Virus record (IMG/VR): IMGVR_UViG_3300025886_000035
Location: 1-52,668 of that record
DNA length: 52,668 nt
From: a virus
Reading direction: 5' to 3' (one strand)
Shown: positions 26,074 through 33,382 of the stretch, piece by piece
Layout of the letters: each line of letters opens with the position of its first letter
How positions within the stretch are numbered: the stretch's first letter is position 1
Notes under the pieces: generated by a model
What the model was told of the DNA's origin: nothing
What the model saw: only the letters and a program-made list of their open reading frames with translations
Databases searched by the model: none
Translations under genes and position numbers: made by a program

Positions 26074-26355
26074 CTATTTTTGATATAGGTCTCGAATAGT
26101 TTCTCCGAAATGTTCCTCCAATACTTGTTTACTCTCGGCTAAAGATAGTATCTCCGCCATAGCAATAAACAATTCTTTTGAGGTTTCAACTTCAAGAGGA
26201 ATAGAGAGACCCTTATTAGAGGGCTTCCATTCTTCTTCAAAGTCAAGATAGTATTCCCGAAAATGAAGATATTCTTCTTCTCGGAACTCATTCACCGTTA
26301 GTCGAACCTGTCTATAAGGTTCTGATACGATAATTTTTGAGTATGCTTCCATCAT
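26074..26355 (-). CDS. PC4-like single-stranded DNA-binding transcription coactivator
   Basis: 93 aa. VSEPYRQVRLTVNEFREEEYLHFREYY followed by EEWKPSNKGLSIPLE is the PC4/YdbC beta-sheet signature ('vrls...fkg..yldiReyy......w.ptkkGisl'). PC4-fold proteins bind single-stranded DNA; phage T5 has one implicated in late transcription. Overlaps the upstream gene by four bases. A plausible regulator of phage transcription or of ssDNA handling. Confidence 0.8.
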   Translation of the reverse strand: MMEAYSKIIVSEPYRQVRLTVNEFREEEYLHFREYYLDFEEEWKPSNKGLSIPLEVETSKELFIAMAEILSLAESKQVLEEHFGETIRDLYQK

Positions 26356-26615
26356 TCATTCCTTAACACGTTGGATAAGGGAACGACTGAGGTAACATTG
26401 TCAGCTTTCATAAGGCGAAAAGAATCCGTGTCCCAACAAAACATTAGGACAGTATCGTCATCTTCTTTCGCTCTATTTTTCTTGTCTTGAATGTAAGGCG
26501 TGCTGAAGTCAATCGTACATACATTGTACTTTGTCTTACGGGAGTTGGGACTCCTGTAAGTTATAATTGCATCTCCAGCACTATTTACTTTCTTCTTTAG
26601 CTCTTCTTTTTTCAC
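26352..26615 (-). CDS. Hypothetical protein paired with PC4-like gene
   Basis: 87 aa, GTG start at 26615 preceded by TGGAG. TYRSPNSRKTKYNVCTIDF and VLMFCWDTDSFRLMKADNVTSVVPLSNVL suggest a small beta-barrel with a basic N-terminus. Not a family I can name. Four-base overlap with the PC4-like gene implies a shared role. Confidence 0.55.
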   Translation of the reverse strand: MKKEELKKKVNSAGDAIITYRSPNSRKTKYNVCTIDFSTPYIQDKKNRAKEDDDTVLMFCWDTDSFRLMKADNVTSVVPLSNVLRNE

Positions 26616-26735
26616 TAATTAGCTCCAGTATTACATTGAGCAAAACCTCTTTTGTCTTTGTAATTTTTGGACTATTAGTGGTTGCCTCACGAGGGTGAAT
26701 ACGCGGCTAAGCATACTCAACCCCCGTGTGGACTT
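26616..26735 (-). other. Intergenic stretch with long-range hairpin
   Basis: 120 bases without a convincing gene. On the minus strand CACGGGGGT (26724-26716) can pair with ACCCTCGTG (26692-26684), nine pairs including one G-U, around a 23-base loop, just after the stop of the upstream gene. No U-run follows, so it may be an mRNA 3'-end stabiliser or processing site. A 27-codon ORF in the loop is not convincing. Confidence 0.35.
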
Positions 26736-27098
26736 TTAAGAAGCTACTTTATTCATAGCATCTGCGAAGTATTGTGCAGCTTTACCAGTGAGCTTTGAAA
26801 CAATATCCTCATCAATAGCTACACCAGCATCATTAAGAGCTGCTGTGAGTGCTTCCTGTGCGGCAGCTTTGCTGATTCGAGTTCCGCCAGTTGAAGCGGC
26901 TTTAGCACCGCCACTAGAAGCAGCAGGAGTTTTCTTTACATATACTCCAGCTTTGGTTAGAATCATTCGCACACCATTAGGGCTCTCACCCATGTCTTCT
27001 GCGATAGCTTTTACAATCTCCATAGAGTTCTCTGGAGTTGGTTCTTCACTTGTGTAGGCATCAATTGCCTGTTGCTTGGATTCGTCAGTCCACGCCAT
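26736..27098 (-). CDS. Small HTH-like DNA-binding protein
   Basis: 120 aa from ATG 27098 (MAWTDESKQQAIDAY), which has AGGAG eight bases upstream; the longer frame to 27182 has no such site. One HTH unit (MEIVKAIAEDMGESPNGVRMILTKAG) like the repeats in the gene at 22883-23605, then an Ala/Gly linker and a C-terminal helical region (ISKAAAQEALTAALNDAGV). Probably a DNA-binding or transcription protein. It stands behind its own strong promoter. Confidence 0.65.
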   Translation of the reverse strand: MAWTDESKQQAIDAYTSEEPTPENSMEIVKAIAEDMGESPNGVRMILTKAGVYVKKTPAASSGGAKAASTGGTRISKAAAQEALTAALNDAGVAIDEDIVSKLTGKAAQYFADAMNKVAS

Positions 27099-27205
27099 TT
27101 TCTTTCTCCTGTTTGGTTTAAAAGGTAGACCGGCAGCATTGCCAGTCGCTTCAAGTTGTCGCATGTAAAAATTATATCCCATACTTTCCTCAATTTCAAA
27201 AACAT

Positions 27206-27234
27206 ATTATACTAGCTTTCGTCATCTGAGTCAA
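27206..27234 (-). promoter_or_regulatory. Near-consensus sigma70 promoter for the HTH protein
   Basis: Minus strand: TTGACT at 27234-27229, 17-base spacer, TATAAT at 27211-27206, overlapping the end of the membrane protein gene. The transcript would have a leader of about 100 bases before ATG 27098. Confidence 0.75.
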
Positions 27235-27484
27235 CATATATTTCGGTGATATAGTTAATTAAACTTTCGTAGTAAACATCGCTTCTAAAGATAAAAACAA
27301 TGAAAAATGCGGGAGCACCCACTAATACTATAGGTATTGTGGTTCCATAATAAATGAGACCACCCGTAAAATTCCATCTGAAACCTACTTCTCGAAATGC
27401 TTTTACATTGAGGTAGATTATACAGATGACAGTTGTTAAACAAAATATGGCATAATAACTAAACTCTAGCGGTATTGATTCCAT
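27212..27484 (-). CDS. Small membrane protein
   Basis: 90 aa with two predicted membrane helices (about 9-28, FSYYAIFCLTTVICIIYLNV; about 42-66, GLIYYGTTIPIVLVGAPAFFIVFIF) and an acidic tail (VDSDDES). No family recognised. Overlaps the upstream regulator gene by 26 bases. Could be a host-takeover or superinfection-exclusion membrane protein; that is speculation. Confidence 0.5.
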   Translation of the reverse strand: MESIPLEFSYYAIFCLTTVICIIYLNVKAFREVGFRWNFTGGLIYYGTTIPIVLVGAPAFFIVFIFRSDVYYESLINYITEIYVDSDDES

Positions 27485-28106
27485 AAGTTTTCAAATGCTC
27501 CAATTTACCGAGGTCATATGCGGGAACAAAAGCATTATAGCCTCCCCCAAGATTGTCCTCATTACTAACCTCTCTTATCCACACACGATAACAGGGGCCG
27601 TAGCCTTGTTCGTGTGTGGCGTCAAGAGTTGCCATTACTTCACACGAAGTGTGGTACTTGGCTGACCAAGCAACTTCTCCAACAGCAAAGCTATCGGATA
27701 CACACTCATCGGGCAAGTATTCCATTTCATATCGTTCATCACCAGCGACCCTTCCTGGGACTCCCAGTTTCTCAACGATAGTTTTGACAAAAGCAACAGA
27801 GCGAAATATTCTTCTAGCAATATCGGTAAAGCTTTCTCCCGTAAGGTAAGACTCTACGATTTCTGCAATTTCAGCATTGTCAGCGGGTCTGCCACGCTTC
27901 TGTGCTTTTCGGGTTCTTCGGTACTCTTGGTCGCTCTCATAATCTTCAATAACTTTAGAAAGGCGACTGGTATTATAGCTAATATTAAGAATACTACACG
28001 CTTCTTTTTTTGTAATCGGCTTTTCCGCTGACAAAAGTCGTATAACCTTTTTAATGTTTGCATCAGTTAGATTTTCTCCTTCTTGTTTTTTAATACCTCT
28101 TCTCAT
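27459..28106 (-). CDS. Helix-turn-helix regulator-like protein
   Basis: 215 aa. First HTH: ITKKEACSILNISYNTSRLSKVIEDY (about 33-60). Second HTH-like: GESFTDIARRIFRSVAFVKTIVEKLG (about 91-116), the pattern of sigma-like or transposase-like DNA binders. A basic stretch RRTRKAQKRGRP lies between. The C-terminal part (VGEVAWSAKYHTSCEVMATLD) is a separate beta-rich domain. Likely a DNA-binding transcription factor of the phage. Overlaps the upstream gene by four bases. Confidence 0.6.
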   Translation of the reverse strand: MRRGIKKQEGENLTDANIKKVIRLLSAEKPITKKEACSILNISYNTSRLSKVIEDYESDQEYRRTRKAQKRGRPADNAEIAEIVESYLTGESFTDIARRIFRSVAFVKTIVEKLGVPGRVAGDERYEMEYLPDECVSDSFAVGEVAWSAKYHTSCEVMATLDATHEQGYGPCYRVWIREVSNEDNLGGGYNAFVPAYDLGKLEHLKTYGINTARV

Positions 28107-28705
28107 GCTACCCTCGTAATTCGTTGTTGATAATCTGCAAAATCTTCATCCCACCAGTAAGGCTTGTCTCTATACTTCCAGCTTGCAAAAGTAGCTTTGT
28201 CAAGGTGATAGTAGCGTCGATAAGATTCTACTGGGTCGTCATAATCTTTTAGTTCTTCTGGCATGGCTAACCCGAAAGTAGTAAAACCTACACGCTCCAT
28301 TCTTTGAGGTTCTGGTAGGTTATTTACTACTTGGGCTATAGACTTATGATCTTTTCCGTAACGGTAACGATACTCCTCATTAAGAGCATTACCGTAGCAG
28401 TGAGTCCATTCGTGATTGTCGAGAGAGGAGCGAGCCCATATCGTACAAGGATGATTATACATCATTGGTAGATAGGGGGTCAAAGGTCTTTCCTCTGGTG
28501 GAAGATGTTTGATTTCTGCCTTGAGACCGTTAAGATAGTCTCGTTCATTCTTGTCAAGTGCGCGAGGCACAAAGCCAAGGTACTCGTCAATCCAGACTGA
28601 GGTACACAATATCTGAGCTACTTCTAAAGGCATTTTAACAATGTGTTTGTCGACATGAAACTCGGCACAACGGTCGAGGTCGTCGTCAAGATAAAATAAA
28701 TTCAT
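28103..28705 (-). CDS. Conserved phage protein, 'HVDKH' family (often annotated DNA glycosylase-like)
   Basis: 200 aa. Begins MNLFYLDDDLDRCAEFHVDKHIVKMPLEVAQIL; this N-terminus and the later YNHPCTIWARSSLDNHEWT recur in T4-like and other marine phages, where it is sometimes labelled pyrimidine dimer glycosylase. I see no proof of that activity. Conserved His, Asp and Cys residues suggest an enzyme. It is the first gene behind the promoter at 28732-28760. Confidence 0.6.
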   Translation of the reverse strand: MNLFYLDDDLDRCAEFHVDKHIVKMPLEVAQILCTSVWIDEYLGFVPRALDKNERDYLNGLKAEIKHLPPEERPLTPYLPMMYNHPCTIWARSSLDNHEWTHCYGNALNEEYRYRYGKDHKSIAQVVNNLPEPQRMERVGFTTFGLAMPEELKDYDDPVESYRRYYHLDKATFASWKYRDKPYWWDEDFADYQQRITRVA

Positions 28706-28731
28706 AACACACTCTTTTCACAATTTCCATT

Positions 28732-28760
28732 ATTATAACAGCAGAAGAAAAAAATGTCAA
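28732..28760 (-). promoter_or_regulatory. Consensus sigma70 promoter (leftward)
   Basis: Minus strand: TTGACA at 28760-28755, 17-base spacer, TATAAT at 28737-28732; both boxes match consensus. It lies about 20 bases before the gene at 28103-28705 and drives the regulator genes after it. Confidence 0.8.
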
Positions 28761-28779
28761 GATTTATTTTTGCCCTCAA

Positions 28780-28941
28780 CTACCAATGACGCAGTGTATT
28801 AGCAATTATGAAGAAGCAGGTAACAAAGTTTACTAGAACGAGAATGCTACGAAACGCCATAACGTAGTTGTCGTAGCCCTCTGTTTTGTCGTCGCTAAAA
28901 GAACCAATTGCAAACTTCCAGATTGTTATTAGCTTACGCAT
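28780..28941 (-). CDS. Small membrane protein
   Basis: 53 aa (MRKLITIWKFAIGSFSDDKTEGYDNYVMAF...) with one membrane helix near the end (SILVLVNFVTCFFIIANTL). ATG at 28941 overlaps the end of the MazG-like gene by eight bases. Not recognised. Confidence 0.5.
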   Translation of the reverse strand: MRKLITIWKFAIGSFSDDKTEGYDNYVMAFRSILVLVNFVTCFFIIANTLRHW

Positions 28942-29185
28942 AATCCTGCCGCTTCATTTTTGTCAGTCTTTTCTGAACTAAATCTTCTAAGGTACTACTA
29001 TCTATATGGTAAGATGTTCTAAGGATGCGTGTCATAGCGATGACATCTGCTATTTCTTCAGTAAGATTTTGTAGATACTTAGGGTCCTCTTCAGTTCCGT
29101 GTCTCAACACTTTGGAGCAGGCACGAATTAATTCACCACATTCTTCCATAGTAATTACTAATTGTTTCAACTTATTCAATTCCAT
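28934..29185 (-). CDS. MazG-like NTP pyrophosphohydrolase
   Basis: 83 aa. Metal-binding helices EECGELIRACSKVL and LTEEIADVIAM match the ExxE...ExxD pattern of all-alpha NTP pyrophosphohydrolases. Phage MazG proteins are thought to alter nucleotide pools or alarmone levels; the substrate here is unknown. A second MazG-like protein is at 34363-34695. Overlaps the glutaredoxin gene by 14 bases. Confidence 0.75.
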   Translation of the reverse strand: MELNKLKQLVITMEECGELIRACSKVLRHGTEEDPKYLQNLTEEIADVIAMTRILRTSYHIDSSTLEDLVQKRLTKMKRQDYA

Positions 29186-29396
29186 TCGTGTATTCCATTA
29201 GTTCGTCAAACCCTCCGATACATACATCATCTACAAAAATCTGAGGAAAGGTTTTAAATTTAACCTTTGCCCAGAGTTCCATAATAGTATAATGATCGTC
29301 CAAGTGATAATATTTATAATCTAGTTTAAGGTTTTTACATACGTTCTGTGCTTCTACACAATAGTTGCAATCCATCTTTCCATAAATTTCTATCAC
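29172..29396 (-). CDS. Glutaredoxin
   Basis: 74 aa, GTG start at 29396 (overlaps the stop of the small gene upstream as GTGA). IEIYGKMDCNYCVEAQNVC has the thioredoxin-fold site CNYC; TFPQIFVDDVCIGGFDELM has the conserved cis-Pro and GG glutathione site. Likely donor of electrons to NrdAB, or a helper in iron-sulfur handling given IscU/IscA in the same genome. Confidence 0.88.
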   Translation of the reverse strand: MIEIYGKMDCNYCVEAQNVCKNLKLDYKYYHLDDHYTIMELWAKVKFKTFPQIFVDDVCIGGFDELMEYTNGIE

Positions 29397-29527
29397 AGAT
29401 TCTTAACCTTATAAAAATTAATATGGTCGGTCCAACCCTGAAAGGATTGCCGAATATGGCACCAGAACTGCCCATTATAGGGTGGCTGGTTAGTGTCTTT
29501 AGGGAAGTTTAAGTTAGTTTGTTTCAT
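29393..29527 (-). CDS. Very small hypothetical protein
   Basis: 44 aa (MKQTNLNFPKDTNQPPYNGQFWCHIRQ...), preceded by AAGGAAAAA and overlapping the glutaredoxin start. Tryptophan and aromatic rich (FWCHIRQSFQGWTDHINFYK), so a folded mini-protein is possible. Not recognised. Confidence 0.5.
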   Translation of the reverse strand: MKQTNLNFPKDTNQPPYNGQFWCHIRQSFQGWTDHINFYKVKNL

Positions 29528-29540
29528 TTACTTTTTCCTT

Positions 29541-29563
29541 ATCGTTATAAATAGCTACTCGCA
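29541..29563. repeat. Direct repeat, copy 1, flanking the glycan cassette
   Basis: 23 bases, ending ...ataaatagctactcgca, identical at 22 of 23 positions to 32221-32243 and in the same orientation. On the minus strand it encodes MRVAIYND, the start of the pyruvyl transferase, here followed by eight codons and a stop (mini-ORF 29514-29564). It looks like a broken or duplicated gene start left by recombination. Confidence 0.75.
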
Positions 29564-29579
29564 TATTTGTTTCTTTATA

Positions 29580-30248
29580 TTAGTACCAAGTTACGCTACG
29601 TGGCTTGCTCGGCTCTATTTTATAATAATAGAAAGCCAAACTGATTCTATCCAAGTCATTTTCAATAGGTTCGGGATGTCCATGAATTGAAATACTATTT
29701 GTTTCAAAGTATACTGCCTTATTAAACTCCGGAGAAATTCTCTCTATAGTTTTTGTACCTTCTTTGAGTAGTAAATCTCCGCCTGGATCGTTCCAATCAG
29801 GGGTTAGATAAATCAATAAATTAGATACTCTAGTTAGTCCTTTATTTAAGGAAGCAGATTGTTTAAAATCTGTGTGTAAGTTTAAATAACCTCCTTTCTT
29901 TGTGATATGAACCCCCCCTCCTTCCATGGTAGGGTCTGGTACTATATTTCCTAAAGGAATTATAGAGTTTAAAATATTCAAATTTTCTAGGCTTGAAAAA
30001 TAGTTTAAAGTATTAAACAAAGGATTATAAGGTAACTCTGAGTAATTTCTTACATAATATTTTTGTGGAGAAGCAAGGACTCCTTGCTGGGTTGTGTCTG
30101 GTACGGCCCTAAAATTATTACCACAGTAAAAAGAATTAATCTGTTTATAAATTAATTTAGCTATAGGTATGCTTAAGAAATTTTCCATAATAACGTAGTT
30201 AAAAGGCTCTTTGCACTTTTTTAGTATTTTAAAATTATGGTTTATCAT
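29580..30248 (-). CDS. 2-oxoglutarate/Fe(II)-dependent oxygenase (prolyl-hydroxylase-like)
   Basis: 222 aa from ATG 30248, which overlaps the previous stop (ATGA); the frame runs open to 30317. Ligands: H125-x-D127 in NLHTDF, distal H189 in SIHGHPEPI, R201 in DRISLAFYYY for 2-oxoglutarate. NLLIYLTPDWNDPGGDLLL is the typical strand pair of the prolyl-4-hydroxylase-like group. The setting next to glycan genes suggests oxidation of a sugar or of a virion protein side chain. Substrate unproven. Confidence 0.8.
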   Translation of the reverse strand: MINHNFKILKKCKEPFNYVIMENFLSIPIAKLIYKQINSFYCGNNFRAVPDTTQQGVLASPQKYYVRNYSELPYNPLFNTLNYFSSLENLNILNSIIPLGNIVPDPTMEGGGVHITKKGGYLNLHTDFKQSASLNKGLTRVSNLLIYLTPDWNDPGGDLLLKEGTKTIERISPEFNKAVYFETNSISIHGHPEPIENDLDRISLAFYYYKIEPSKPRSVTWY

Positions 30249-30865
30249 GCTGTTTTTATCATCTCTGTCTCCAAGTCTCCAATTCTGAAACATTCTAAAG
30301 CAGTATTGGGCGTACAATTAACTATTCTAGCAGCTATTTCTGGCTGTACATCGGCTACATATTGGAAACTCTTCTTAAAACTATCCCAAGGACTCGCTTG
30401 CAAACATTGCTCAGGGTGGTCCCCAAAAAAGTGTTTTTTCTCCCCTTCTTTTACACCCATATTAAACCCAACCATAATAAACTCTGAACAACCCATTAAA
30501 ACAGCTAAATTTAAAACTTGAAATCCGGAGTTATCCCCCCAATGTATGCTCCTAGGGTCTAAACTTAGTCCTTCTCTATCTCTACCGTGTATATACTGTA
30601 AGTTTAAATCATCACATATATCTCGCCACCCACACCAGGACACTCCCTTATAAATATCCTTCACGGAATTTCCGTGGTAGTCCCACCAAGCATGATCTAA
30701 CGCGTAATGTTCATTTAAAAAATTAACTTTTCTATAAGCATCGTTACACCCGAAAAAAACATGGGAGTTCTTATACTTTGAAATAATTTCTACAGTTTCA
30801 TCTGTTAGTGACGGTCCTGTAGCAATTATTACCGCAGGTTTATTTCTATACCTTATATCTATCAT
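30245..30865 (-). CDS. DUF115/MptE-like protein of glycan cassette (paralog 1)
   Basis: 206 aa. Begins with the Rossmann-like strand and loop PAVIIATGPSLTDE, then VFFGCNDAYRK, SIHWGDNSGFQVLNLAVLMGC and FIMVGFNMG. This is the DUF115/6-hydroxymethylpterin pyrophosphokinase-like fold found in glycan and flagellar glycosylation loci. It aligns throughout with the protein at 32235-32834, so the two arose by duplication. The exact reaction is unknown. Confidence 0.65.
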   Translation of the reverse strand: MIDIRYRNKPAVIIATGPSLTDETVEIISKYKNSHVFFGCNDAYRKVNFLNEHYALDHAWWDYHGNSVKDIYKGVSWCGWRDICDDLNLQYIHGRDREGLSLDPRSIHWGDNSGFQVLNLAVLMGCSEFIMVGFNMGVKEGEKKHFFGDHPEQCLQASPWDSFKKSFQYVADVQPEIAARIVNCTPNTALECFRIGDLETEMIKTA

Positions 30866-31521
30866 AATATTGAAAAAGCCTCTTCTCTATGTTTTTTCCA
30901 TAACTCTACTAAGTCTTGTCTAGGGTGATCTTCAAAAGGTTCGTCAAACCAGGAGGGCTTCCAAGGCTGCCACTTAACTTCCGTAAAATGAATGTGCCAA
31001 GCATCTTCTAGCAAAATATTATTACTGTATACAAAATCTACGTTGTCAAGAGCATTCCATCGGGTATCTAAGTCCCCCCTTTGTATATCGAACTTATCAT
31101 AGTTAGTTCTATGATAGCTAGGTTGTTGTTTTTGCTCGCTTATAGGAGCAAAAATATTCTCGCAGGCGGCACAATCAAATAAAATAACACAGCTTCTAGC
31201 TTTTCTAGAAAGAAAGGGTTTATTATTCAGGTCTAAAGTGTACAATTCTGTTATGTCTCTCAGATTTAGTTGATCAACATCCATATAAATAGCTCTGCTT
31301 TTAAAATTACAGTACTCTGGTATAGCCCATCTCATACCCGCAAAAGGAGTAGCCCACTGAGAAGAATCAAATTCTCCCATTATACCCTCTTCCTTATTTT
31401 TAAGATAGTGTATTTTTATAGGGGAAGAGGAGTACTTACGCAAAGAATACTCTAAGGTTATTTCTGCCTCCCTATCTTCGTCGTCCACCGAGGTACCTAC
31501 AAATATATTTATTGTTTCCAC
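30862..31521 (-). CDS. Glycosyltransferase, GT8-like
   Basis: 219 aa. INIFVGTSVDDEDREAEITLEYSLRKYSS is the N-terminal nucleotide-binding strand and helix of GT8-like enzymes; RAIYMDVDQLNLRDI carries the DxD metal motif; HIHFTEVKWQPWKPSW stands where GT8 enzymes have their C-terminal H-x(n)-K site. Predicted to move a sugar from a nucleotide-sugar. Acceptor unknown: host surface glycan, virion protein or DNA. Overlaps the DUF115-like gene by four bases. Confidence 0.72.
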   Translation of the reverse strand: METINIFVGTSVDDEDREAEITLEYSLRKYSSSPIKIHYLKNKEEGIMGEFDSSQWATPFAGMRWAIPEYCNFKSRAIYMDVDQLNLRDITELYTLDLNNKPFLSRKARSCVILFDCAACENIFAPISEQKQQPSYHRTNYDKFDIQRGDLDTRWNALDNVDFVYSNNILLEDAWHIHFTEVKWQPWKPSWFDEPFEDHPRQDLVELWKKHREEAFSIL

Positions 31522-31536
31522 TTAATACGTCCCTTT

Positions 31537-32244
31537 TTAGGTAAATGAGTGTAAATTTTCAAATAGAGCATTGACTTTATGCCTGCCAGTTTCTAAATAG
31601 TTTTCGTTCATTTCAATGTCTTTAGCTACAGAGCTTGTCTTCCACAAGACTCCTGACCCAGGCAAAATATTGGTGCAAGGTATTCCTAATATGTAGGATA
31701 CTAGTATTCCATGAAAGCTTTCCGAAGTTACTGAAGAGTATTGGCATAATTCAGGAAGAAATTTATCCAATATCTGTAGAGTTTTTATTCCAGAATGATG
31801 TCTAATATTTCCTACTCCTTTTCCTTGTATTACTCGTTTCTGTTTTATAGTTTCTAATATATTAGATGTGACTATTATATCCGGAATAATATCGCAGTTT
31901 AAATTTTTTGCGCTAATAGTTTCTCTAGCGGATATGTATTTGAATTTAGTAAGATCGACCGAGTTATCTTCAAAAACAGTATTTATAAGTATACTAGGAA
32001 AGTAATGAGATACCTCAGCCAAGTCATTTCTTCTATTGTGGTGAAAGGAGCCCTCTCCATTTACAATCACCAAATCAGCTTTTTCTAGGGTCTTGCTATG
32101 AGGATTTTTATCGTTTACTTTAACCGTACCAACTAGCTCTATACCCACTCTATCTAACTGTTCTTTGAATGTTTTCATCACAAGCTCGCAGCCAAAATGA
32201 GGGCTAGCAGGGAGAAAAGCATCATTATAAATAGCTACTCGCAC
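31537..32244 (-). CDS. Polysaccharide pyruvyl transferase-like protein
   Basis: 235 aa, GTG start at 32244. MRVAIYNDAFLPASPHFGCELVMKTF, then DLVIVNGEGSFHHN and, near the end, SVTSESFHGILVSYILGIPCTNI follow the polysaccharide pyruvyl transferase (CsaB/WcaK) pattern: N-terminal strand, GEGS loop and S.R.HG-like loop. Shorter than the bacterial enzymes. Overlaps the upstream DUF115-like gene by ten bases. Its first eight codons lie in the 23-base repeat. Confidence 0.7.
   Translation of the reverse strand: MRVAIYNDAFLPASPHFGCELVMKTFKEQLDRVGIELVGTVKVNDKNPHSKTLEKADLVIVNGEGSFHHNRRNDLAEVSHYFPSILINTVFEDNSVDLTKFKYISARETISAKNLNCDIIPDIIVTSNILETIKQKRVIQGKGVGNIRHHSGIKTLQILDKFLPELCQYSSVTSESFHGILVSYILGIPCTNILPGSGVLWKTSSVAKDIEMNENYLETGRHKVNALFENLHSFT
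32221..32243. repeat. Direct repeat, copy 2, flanking the glycan cassette
   Basis: Second copy of the 23-base repeat (one mismatch to 29541-29563), here forming the intact start of the pyruvyl transferase gene. Recombination between copies would remove about 2.7 kb including the oxygenase, one DUF115-like gene and the GT8-like gene. Confidence 0.75.
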
Positions 32245-32834
32245 AGAACTTCCCTTAAATCTTTCTGTTTAAACATTGTTAGAGCACTGTTGGGTGTACA
32301 ATTTATTATTAATTCTTTTATTTCTGGTTGTATTGTATTAAAGGCTGTAACAAACTTATTGTAGGGACTATTTTTACTTAATCCTGGGGGGTGTTCTCCA
32401 AAGTAATGTTTTTTACCTTTTATTGCTCGCATATTATACCCAACTAAAATAAACTTACTACAACCCATTAGAAATGCTATATTTAATAGTTGATAGCCAG
32501 AGTTACTTCCCCAATGAATTAAAGAAGGGTCTAAACTCAATCCTTTAGCTGACTTTCCTTTTATTATGGTAAGTTTATCTTGATATTCCTTTGCTTGAGT
32601 CCAAGCCTGTAGATGAGGGTACTTTTCTTTAAAAGTATCATAGTGAAACCCCCACCACTTATTATCGCAGGCATAATGAAAATCTAAAAAGTCTACTACT
32701 TTGTAGCTATCATTGCAGCCAAAAATAACAAAATCATCTTTATAGGGACGAATAGTTTCAATAACCTCTTCAGTAAGAGAAGGTCCTGTAGCTATTAAAA
32801 TGGCTTTCTTATTTTTGTATTGTTGTTGAATCAT
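32235..32834 (-). CDS. DUF115/MptE-like protein of glycan cassette (paralog 2)
   Basis: 199 aa. KAILIATGPSLTEE, VIFGCNDSYK, LIHWGSNSGYQLLNIAFLMGC, FILVGYNMR, KKHYFGEHPP and INCTPNSALTMF align with paralog 1. Start ATG at 32834, right after a terminator, so this gene opens the cassette; no strong promoter is visible upstream of it. Role in glycan synthesis is inferred from family and context. Confidence 0.65.
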   Translation of the reverse strand: MIQQQYKNKKAILIATGPSLTEEVIETIRPYKDDFVIFGCNDSYKVVDFLDFHYACDNKWWGFHYDTFKEKYPHLQAWTQAKEYQDKLTIIKGKSAKGLSLDPSLIHWGSNSGYQLLNIAFLMGCSKFILVGYNMRAIKGKKHYFGEHPPGLSKNSPYNKFVTAFNTIQPEIKELIINCTPNSALTMFKQKDLREVLCE

Positions 32835-32861
32835 AATAAAAAAGGGGTCTCGAAAGACCCC
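32834..32861 (-). terminator. Intrinsic terminator after the heat shock unit
   Basis: Minus strand: GGGGTCT, loop TTCG, AGACCCC, then six T and ATTAT. It lies between the small membrane gene (32870-32980) and the glycan cassette and should end the Hsp20 transcript. Confidence 0.85.
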
Positions 32862-32869
32862 CTCCCGCT

Positions 32870-32980
32870 TTAAGCTGAGATATAGCTAAGAGCTGCAAAG
32901 ACAACAGGGGTACATAGTACCAAACCAAGTTGCATTACTGCCCCTAGTACATCCCACTTTTCATTTACGAAGTTCTTCAT
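32870..32980 (-). CDS. Very small membrane protein
   Basis: 36 aa (MKNFVNEKWDVLGAVMQLGLVLCTPVVFAALSYISA): a short polar start and one membrane helix. Follows Hsp20 closely and is closed by a terminator. Possible single-pass membrane toxin, holin-like or accessory protein; no family known. Confidence 0.5.
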   Translation of the reverse strand: MKNFVNEKWDVLGAVMQLGLVLCTPVVFAALSYISA

Positions 32981-32992
32981 TGAATCTCCAAT

Positions 32993-33382
32993 TTACCCAA
33001 TAGGTATTGACGTGGGCTTACTAGAGGGCGAATACGATAACTCTATTGTTAACATACCATTTTCCATGGAAGCAGAAGAGACCTCTAAGGTGTTGTCAAG
33101 CTTTAGATGTTTCTCGAAACTTTTTCCTGATATACCTTTGTGCACCCAGCTTCTACCATCGTTATTTTCTTTTTTCTCACCCTTAATGGTAAGAATATTT
33201 TTGTGAACGTTCACTGAAATTTGGTTTTTGTTCCATCCCGGAACAGCTACTTGAACTACGTAGCCGTGTTCTACTTTTTCAATGTTATAACGAGGATATT
33301 CTGGCGCCTGTTGAGTATACAATGGGCTGTTAACTAAATTGTCGAAACCGACAAAGAATTTTTCTAGATTTACTGCATTCAT
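32993..33382 (-). CDS. Small heat shock protein (Hsp20/IbpA-like)
   Basis: 129 aa alpha-crystallin domain protein: GYVVQVAVPGWNKNQISVNVHKNILTIKGEKKEN, then EKHLKLDNTLEVSSASMENGMLTIELSY, with the classic A-x-x-x-n-G-v-L motif (ASMENGMLTI). Binds unfolding proteins without ATP and is common in marine myoviruses, probably aiding virion assembly. Own promoter at 33495-33523 and a leader hairpin over the ribosome site. Confidence 0.92.
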   Translation of the reverse strand: MNAVNLEKFFVGFDNLVNSPLYTQQAPEYPRYNIEKVEHGYVVQVAVPGWNKNQISVNVHKNILTIKGEKKENNDGRSWVHKGISGKSFEKHLKLDNTLEVSSASMENGMLTIELSYSPSSKPTSIPIG

